The translations under genes were made by a program, and so were the position numbers. From Kaistia geumhonensis (lineage in GTDB: Bacteria > Pseudomonadota > Alphaproteobacteria > Rhizobiales > Kaistiaceae): a DNA stretch of 64,000 bases. Below, in pieces: positions 57,310 through 64,000 of the stretch. Below the pieces are notes generated by a model. The model worked only from the letters and a program-made list of their open reading frames with translations. It ran no database searches and had not been told where the DNA came from. The stretch covers positions 806,001 to 870,000 of the forward strand of contig NZ_JAUSWJ010000001.1 of NCBI RefSeq assembly GCF_030815145.1, written 5' to 3'. How positions within the stretch are numbered: position 1 is the first letter of the stretch; each line of letters starts with the position of its first letter.

Positions 57310-58130
57310 CCAGTCCCACCGGCAATGCAGCCCTCATCGCGGATCTCAGCGGCCGCGTCGCCATCGTCACCGGCGGAAGCCGGGGACAGGGCGAGGCGGA
57401 GGTCCGCCTCCTCGCCCGGGCCGGGGCGGCGGTGCTGATCGCCGACATCCTCGACGAAGAAGGCCATGCGCTCGCGCGGGCGCTGGCGTCGGAAGGCCAT
57501 GAGGCGCGCTTCTTCCATCTCGACGTCGCTCGCCCCGAAAGCTGGTCGGCGGCGCTCGACGCTGCCGGGCGCTGGAGAGGCCGTCTGGATATTCTCGTCA
57601 ACAATGCCGGGATCATCAACCGCAAGTCGACGCACGACACCACGCTCGAGGCATGGAACCGGCTGATCGCCATCAACCTCACCGGGACCTTCCTCGGCAT
57701 GCAGGCGGCAGCGCCGCTGATGCGCGACGGCGGCGGCGGCAGCATCGTCAACATCGCCTCGAACAGCGCCTTCTCGGGGCACTACGACCCGGCCTACACC
57801 GCCAGCAAATGGGGTGTGCGAGGGCTGACGCGAACGGCCGCGATGGAATATGTGACCTGGGGCATTCGCGTGAACAGCGTCTGTCCGGGGCTCATCGTGA
57901 CCGGCCTCAACGCCAACGCGCCGCATCTGAAGCCGATGATCGGCCTGACGCCCATGGCCCGCAGCGGCACGCCGGACGAGGTGGCGCAGCTCGTCCTCTT
58001 CCTCGCCTCCGATGCGTCGTCCTTCATCACGGGCGAGGATTTCACGATCGACGGCGGATTTACGGCCGGCGCCGCGTATCGGCGGGTCGCGGTCGAAAGC
58101 GGCCTCCTGCCATCGGCAGAGCAGGCCTGA
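57306..58130 (+). CDS. SDR-family oxidoreductase (operon-end)
   Basis: 274 residues from GTG 57306. TGGSRGQGEAEV (near residue 23) is the cofactor motif with Gln replacing the usual Ile in GIG; NNAGI near residue 100, ASNSAFSG near residue 152 and YTASK near residue 163 give Ser-Tyr-Lys. C-terminal extension of 20 residues. Paired with the SDR at 50277, two oxidation steps are expected in the pathway. Confidence 0.9.
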   Translation: MTSPTGNAALIADLSGRVAIVTGGSRGQGEAEVRLLARAGAAVLIADILDEEGHALARALASEGHEARFFHLDVARPESWSAALDAAGRWRGRLDILVNNAGIINRKSTHDTTLEAWNRLIAINLTGTFLGMQAAAPLMRDGGGGSIVNIASNSAFSGHYDPAYTASKWGVRGLTRTAAMEYVTWGIRVNSVCPGLIVTGLNANAPHLKPMIGLTPMARSGTPDEVAQLVLFLASDASSFITGEDFTIDGGFTAGAAYRRVAVESGLLPSAEQA

Positions 58131-58168
58131 CGCGAGCAGCTTGCGCGTCCACTCAAACACCAAAAGCA

Positions 58169-58194
58169 AAAGGCCCGCCTTGCGGCGGGCCTTT
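58169..58194. terminator. Bidirectional terminator
   Basis: AAAGGCCCGCC-TTGC-GGCGGGCCTTT, an 11-bp perfect stem with a 4-nt loop, with A-rich left and T-rich right flanks. It lies 39 bp after the SDR stop and 12 bp past the end of the convergent tRNA gene, so it can serve both. Confidence 0.75.
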
Positions 58195-58205
58195 CACATT
58201 CGGTT

Positions 58206-58282
<77 letters not shown>

Positions 58283-58391
58283 TCAAGCGCTCGACTGTCG
58301 TCGTCGCGCGACTGTCATATAGGCGGTCGGACGACGGGTTGGAAGGGCGGCGAGGGACAAATCGCATTTCGTCCACAGGCCTGCCGCCCCA

Positions 58392-60173
<1,782 letters not shown>

Positions 60174-60574
60174 GGTCTGATCCGGTCTTAACGGTGGAGG
60201 CGCGGCGGGTGACCCCGTCGCACGCGCGCGAAAAGCGCATGCGTCCCTTTCGTTGTCAAGGCGAAGGGGCCGGCCAAGGCGGCACCCCTTGCAACGCAGA
60301 AAGCCGACACCATCTATCGCTCATCGCAGTGAGAAACGCGGTGGGCGCGCGATGAGCGCAGCCGCCAGCCGGCCAGGACGGATGTACTCCGGCCGGCTTC
60401 GTTTCCCGGCAAAGGTGCACACGCGCCGGAGACTGCGACATCGATCGCCCAAGCCCGTAGTCGTCGGATGCGCTTTTCTCCAATCAGCGCGGCCGACGCC
60501 GGAGCTTGGGCTTTCCTTTTTGCGACATGCCTCCGCCCCGCGACAAGTTCGCCGGGCTGCGCTATGGAAGGCAT
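60174..60574. other. 401-bp gap with two inverted repeats
   Basis: Between divergent aspS and rnd. No coding frame is convincing. CGCTCATCGC (60318-60327) and GCGATGAGCG (60349-60358) are a 10-bp inverted repeat with a 21-nt loop. AGCCGGCC (60367-60374) and GGCCGGCT (60391-60398) form a second. Adjacent stems of this size could be a structured RNA or leader of rnd, but no promoter or terminator was confirmed. Confidence 0.4.
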
Positions 60575-61747
60575 ATGACGGACATCATCTCGACCACCGA
60601 GGCCCTTGCCGCGGCCTGTTCACGCTTCGCCAGCCACCCTTTCGTCACCGTCGATACCGAGTTCATGCGGGAGACGACCTACTGGCCGAAGCTCTGCATC
60701 ATCCAGATCGCCAGCAGCGACGAAGCCGTGATCATAGACGCGGAAGCGCCGGGGCTGGACCTCGCGCCCTTCTTCGCGCTGATGGCCGACGAGCGCGTGA
60801 TGAAAGTCTTCCACGCCGCCCGGCAGGACATCGAAATCGTCTGGCATCTCGGCGGCATCCTCCCGCATCCGATCTTCGATACCCAGGTCGCGGCGATGGT
60901 CTGCGGCTTCGGCGAATCGATCTCCTATGACCAGCTCGTCGGCCGGATTACCGGCCACTCGATCGACAAGTCGTCGCGCTTCACGGACTGGAGCCACCGC
61001 CCGCTGACCGAGCACCAGATCGCCTATGCCCTCGCCGACGTGACGCACCTGCGCGATGTCTATCTTGCGCTCAGCGGCAAGCTGGAAAGCCAGGGCCGCA
61101 GCGAGTGGGTCGCCGAGGAGATGAGCGTCCTCACTTCGGTCGACACCTACCAGGTGGAGCCGGAGAATGCCTGGAAGCGACTGAAGATGCGGATCAAGAA
61201 GCCGCTGCAGCTCGCCGTGCTGATGGAGCTTGCGGCCTGGCGCGAGCGCGAGGCGCAGGCCCGGGACGTTCCGCGCGGACGCATCCTCAAGGACGACGCC
61301 ATTCACGAGATCGCCGAGCAGCATCCGACGACGCCCGAGGCGCTCGGCCGGCTGCGCACGATCCCCAAGGGCTTCGAACGCTCCCGAACCGGCGAGGACA
61401 TCCTCGCGGCGGTCCGACGCGCGATGGCGATCCCCAAGGAACAGCTCCCGCGCGTCCCGAAGGTGAAGCCGCTCTCCGACGGCAACGGCGCGGCGGTCGA
61501 CCTGCTCAAGGTGCTGCTCAAGATGACGAGCGAAGAGCATGGCGTCGCAGCCCGCGTCATCGCGACCATCGACGAGCTCGAGGCGATCGCCGGCGACGAC
61601 GAGGCGGATGTCGCCCCCCTCGCCGGATGGCGGCGCGACCTTTTTGGCGACAATGCGCTCAAGTTGAAGCGCGGCGAGATCGCGCTCCGGCTGGAAGGCC
61701 GCCGCGTCAGCATCGTCGCGGGCGGGACACCGGAAGGCGGCATGTGA
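60575..61747 (+). CDS. rnd: Ribonuclease D
   Basis: 3'-5' exoribonuclease for tRNA and stable RNA 3' ends. 390 residues: the DEDD exonuclease domain has [10 protein letters not shown] near residue 24 (Exo I), [11 protein letters not shown] near 80 (Exo II) and [13 protein letters not shown] near 160 (Exo III); HRDC domains follow, [11 protein letters not shown] being one. ATG 60575 begins [11 protein letters not shown]; an ATG at 60506 would add 23 non-conserved residues. Divergent from aspS. Confidence 0.95.
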   Translation: MTDIISTTEALAAACSRFASHPFVTVDTEFMRETTYWPKLCIIQIASSDEAVIIDAEAPGLDLAPFFALMADERVMKVFHAARQDIEIVWHLGGILPHPIFDTQVAAMVCGFGESISYDQLVGRITGHSIDKSSRFTDWSHRPLTEHQIAYALADVTHLRDVYLALSGKLESQGRSEWVAEEMSVLTSVDTYQVEPENAWKRLKMRIKKPLQLAVLMELAAWREREAQARDVPRGRILKDDAIHEIAEQHPTTPEALGRLRTIPKGFERSRTGEDILAAVRRAMAIPKEQLPRVPKVKPLSDGNGAAVDLLKVLLKMTSEEHGVAARVIATIDELEAIAGDDEADVAPLAGWRRDLFGDNALKLKRGEIALRLEGRRVSIVAGGTPEGGM

Positions 61748-61808
61748 AGCACGCCACAGCACGCGGCCGCGGATTGCCGTAGCCTCCGTGTCGTCCTCGG
61801 GAGGCAGG

Positions 61809-62708
61809 ATGCGGAGTATCGTCGTCGTCGTCGGCTATGCGGCGGCAGGCTTGGCTGCCATCGCAGCTGGCGTGCTCGCTTTCGCATGGTTCGGCAGCGA
61901 GGCGCGGCGTAACCGCATCATCCCGGTCAATGTGGCGCCGATCGCCCTGGCCACGTCCCCCGCCGACATCGAGCGCGGCCGCTATCTCTACGAAACGCGC
62001 GGCTGCCAGCAGTGCCACGGACCGAACGGCGCCGGGCGTGTCGTTATCGACGACGACGGGCTGCTCGTTCGCGCCCCGAACATCACGCCGGCGGTCGGAA
62101 CGGCCACATCCTTCTTCGGTCCGCTCGACTGGGTGCGCCTGCTGCGCCATGGCGTGAAGCCCGACGGCCGGCCGGCGCTGATAATGCCCAGCGAAGAATA
62201 TGCCCGGATGACCGACCGCGAGATCGGCCAGCTCATCGGCTATGTTCGCTCGCTCCCCGCGGTCGAAGGCCAGACGGCGGAGATCCAGCTTCCGCTGACG
62301 GCACAGCTTCTCTATGCCACCGGCTTCATGACCGACGCCGCCGCGCGGATCGATCACGACGCCCCGGCGCCGCCACCCATCGAGCCGGCCGTGACGCAGG
62401 CCTATGGCGACCATGTCGCCGATATCTGCCGCAACTGCCACAACGCGGCCCTTTCCGGCGGACCGATCCCGGTCGCGCCCGGCGACTGGCCGGATGCGGC
62501 CAACCTGACGCCCGGCGAGGGCGGCGTCATGGCGCGTTATGCCGACCGCGACGCCTTCGCCGAGATGTTGAAGACGGGGCTCCGGCCTGACGGCACGCCG
62601 ATCAAGGTCATGCCCTTCGGCATGCTGAAGAAGCTGGACGAGACCGACGTCGCGGCCCTGCACCTCTTCCTGACGAGCCTGCCCGCCAAGAAGACGGGCG
62701 ACCTCTAG
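61809..62708 (+). CDS. Diheme cytochrome c
   Basis: 299 residues. An N-terminal signal anchor (residues 4-28, AAAGLAAIAAGVLAFAWFG) is followed by two c-type domains with haem motifs CQQCH near residue 66 and CRNCH near residue 212, and axial Met candidates in LIMPSEEY and VMPFGMLK. Such proteins shuttle electrons from periplasmic dehydrogenases to oxidases. ATG 61809 has GGGAGGCAGG directly upstream. Partner unknown; an alcohol dehydrogenase subunit is possible. Convergent with the phosphatase gene. Confidence 0.9.
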   Translation: MRSIVVVVGYAAAGLAAIAAGVLAFAWFGSEARRNRIIPVNVAPIALATSPADIERGRYLYETRGCQQCHGPNGAGRVVIDDDGLLVRAPNITPAVGTATSFFGPLDWVRLLRHGVKPDGRPALIMPSEEYARMTDREIGQLIGYVRSLPAVEGQTAEIQLPLTAQLLYATGFMTDAAARIDHDAPAPPPIEPAVTQAYGDHVADICRNCHNAALSGGPIPVAPGDWPDAANLTPGEGGVMARYADRDAFAEMLKTGLRPDGTPIKVMPFGMLKKLDETDVAALHLFLTSLPAKKTGDL

Positions 62709-62714
62709 TTCGCC

Positions 62715-64000
62715 TCACTCCAGCTGGATCGCCGGGCTCATGGCGCAGAGCTTCGCGAGCTGGGTCACGCGGCGGCTGAGGCGAGAGCCGACCAGCGGGG
62801 CGAGATCATGCGGCATCACCAGCGTGAGCTGGTCGCCGCGCGCCTCGAAGCGGGTGCGGGGAATGACGCCGCCCATCGAGCCCGAGATCATGTAGGCGAC
62901 GCGCAATGCCATGCCGAGCGCGCGCGCCCGCTCGATCAGCCGCGTCGTCGCCAGCTCGCGGATGCGCGAGGAGATGTTCTCATCGACGATTCCCTCGTGG
63001 CGATAGTAGTTCGCCAGCGCCAGATAGGCGCGGCCGGGATGGTCGATGCCGACAAAGGCGCCGTGCGAAATGAGGTTGAGGCTCTGCTCGCCGCGGTAGT
63101 CGGGATGGCCGCGCCAGCCGATATCTGCGAGGAGGCAGGCGGCAACGCGCAGGCGGACCTCGTCTTCCGTCTCGTCGAGACCCATCGCCGCGAGTGCATG
63201 GGCGGACCATGGGCCCAGCTCGCGGGCGTGGAGCGGTGAGCGGGAGCGCAGCAGCGCCAGCTCCTCGGAGGCGGCGATCAGCGGATCCTCGCCCTTCTCA
63301 GTCTCGGGCAGAAGGTCGTAGAGCAGCCCCTCGCGGACGCCGAGCGCCGACAGAACGATCTGCGACGGCTTCATCACACGGATCACCTCGGCGAGGACGA
63401 TCGCGCCATAGGGGAGAAGCGCGCGACGGCTCTTTGAGACGGCCTCGATTGAATCGAGCGACTCGGCATCGCGACGCGCCACCATGCGGCAGAAGTCGAG
63501 CGCCTCGTCGGCCGGGATGGCGTATTCGTGCATGATATGCAGCGGATAGCCCTTCTGCCGCATATGCAGCCGAGCCAGCGACCGCCACGTGCCGCCGATG
63601 GCATAGAAGGTGCGCCCTGCCCCGCCCGGCAGGACACGGGAGCCGGCGAGCGCCTCCACGACGATCTTCTCCGCCTTGCGGACGGTGCGCTCGGAGGATT
63701 CCTCGAGCCGCAAACCGCCGAGCGGGAACGTCTCACCCGTGCCGATCGTCGAGCCGCGGACATCGACGACCTCGAGGCTGCCGCCGCCGAGATCGCCGGC
63801 GATGCCGTCCGGACGGTGGATGCCGGAGAGGACGCCCATCGCCGACAGACGCGCCTCTTCAGGGCCCGACAGCAGCGAGGGATGGATGCCGGTAATCTCC
63901 TCGACGGCGTCGAGGAACCCCTTGCCGTTGCTGGCATCGCGCGCCGCGGCCGTGGCCAGCACATGCAGTGTCTTCACCCGCATCTGCCGGCAAAGAATCA
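62715..64000 (-). CDS. Exopolyphosphatase / GppA-family phosphatase, 5' end cut off
   Basis: Frame open to the window edge; reading upstream of an internal ATG at 63983 gives ILCRQMRVKTLHVLATAAAR, the expected family sequence around the sugar-kinase fold. The first N-terminal ATPase segment (about 90-100 residues) is missing because it lies right of the window. GDLGGGSLEVVDV, holding the phosphate loop, and AIGGTWRSLARLHM are intact. It hydrolyses polyphosphate or (p)ppGpp. No gene symbol is given because Ppx and GppA cannot be separated here. Confidence 0.93.
   Translation of the reverse strand, partial: ILCRQMRVKTLHVLATAAARDASNGKGFLDAVEEITGIHPSLLSGPEEARLSAMGVLSGIHRPDGIAGDLGGGSLEVVDVRGSTIGTGETFPLGGLRLEESSERTVRKAEKIVVEALAGSRVLPGGAGRTFYAIGGTWRSLARLHMRQKGYPLHIMHEYAIPADEALDFCRMVARRDAESLDSIEAVSKSRRALLPYGAIVLAEVIRVMKPSQIVLSALGVREGLLYDLLPETEKGEDPLIAASEELALLRSRSPLHARELGPWSAHALAAMGLDETEDEVRLRVAACLLADIGWRGHPDYRGEQSLNLISHGAFVGIDHPGRAYLALANYYRHEGIVDENISSRIRELATTRLIERARALGMALRVAYMISGSMGGVIPRTRFEARGDQLTLVMPHDLAPLVGSRLSRRVTQLAKLCAMSPAIQLE

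Overview
The window looks like chromosome of an alphaproteobacterium of the order Hyphomicrobiales (Rhizobiales). The evidence is high G+C with dense coding, the gene order rpsB-tsf-pyrH-frr-uppS-cdsA-dxr-rseP-bamA-lpxD-fabZ-lpxA, an SOS box of the alphaproteobacterial form GTTC-N7-GTTC, and a large share of ABC importers with oxidoreductases. The genus cannot be fixed from the sequence; a metabolically versatile soil or water organism of the Kaistia/Bosea kind is a guess. No insertion sequence, prophage, integrase or CRISPR array was seen.

Region 1 (1-12.4 kb, minus strand) is a housekeeping block. It makes ribosomal protein S2, EF-Ts, UMP kinase, ribosome recycling factor, undecaprenyl-PP synthase, CDP-diglyceride synthase, DXP reductoisomerase, the RseP site-2 protease, BamA, and the lipid A/fatty acid enzymes LpxD, FabZ and LpxA. 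A clear promoter precedes rpsB, and hairpins lie after rpsB, tsf and bamA. Region 2 (12.5-16.9 kb) holds an unknown membrane protein, the replicative polymerase dnaE, and just upstream of dnaE a previously easy-to-miss 32-residue membrane microprotein whose promoter carries a perfect LexA operator between its -35 and -10. This is the most interesting signal in the window.

Region 3 (17-29 kb) has two zinc alcohol dehydrogenases, an esterase-like protein, NAD synthetase, and a minus-strand run of a LysR regulator, a mannitol/fructuronate dehydrogenase-family enzyme, an aldo/keto reductase and an LhgO-type oxidase. mmsA is divergent from the LysR gene across a textbook T-N11-A dyad. Region 4 (29-34.6 kb) is a polyamine-type ABC importer with an aminobutyraldehyde-type dehydrogenase, resembling the ydcSTUVW set, with a palindromic repeat between binding protein and ATPase.

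Region 5 (34.6-39.6 kb) has small accessory genes: a MAPEG-type protein, an SDR, a universal stress protein, a reductase divergent from an HxlR regulator over twin dyads, a nucleoside hydrolase and a DUF2076 protein. Region 6 (39.7-49.4 kb) is a nucleoside-uptake locus: a LacI regulator, an arylformamidase-like hydrolase, a GATase-like protein, a second nucleoside hydrolase, a BMP-type binding protein, ATPase, two permeases and an acetamidase/formamidase. Import, glycosidic cleavage and amide/formamide hydrolysis are therefore encoded together.

Region 7 (49.5-58.1 kb) is an IclR-controlled ribose-type ABC importer with two SDRs, a cupin, a metallo-beta-lactamase-fold hydrolase and a fumarylacetoacetate-hydrolase-family enzyme, probably for oxidation of a sugar or sugar lactone whose identity is not visible. 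Region 8 (58.2-64 kb) has an initiator tRNA, aspS, rnd, a diheme cytochrome c and the 3' part of a Ppx/GppA phosphatase that runs off the right edge.
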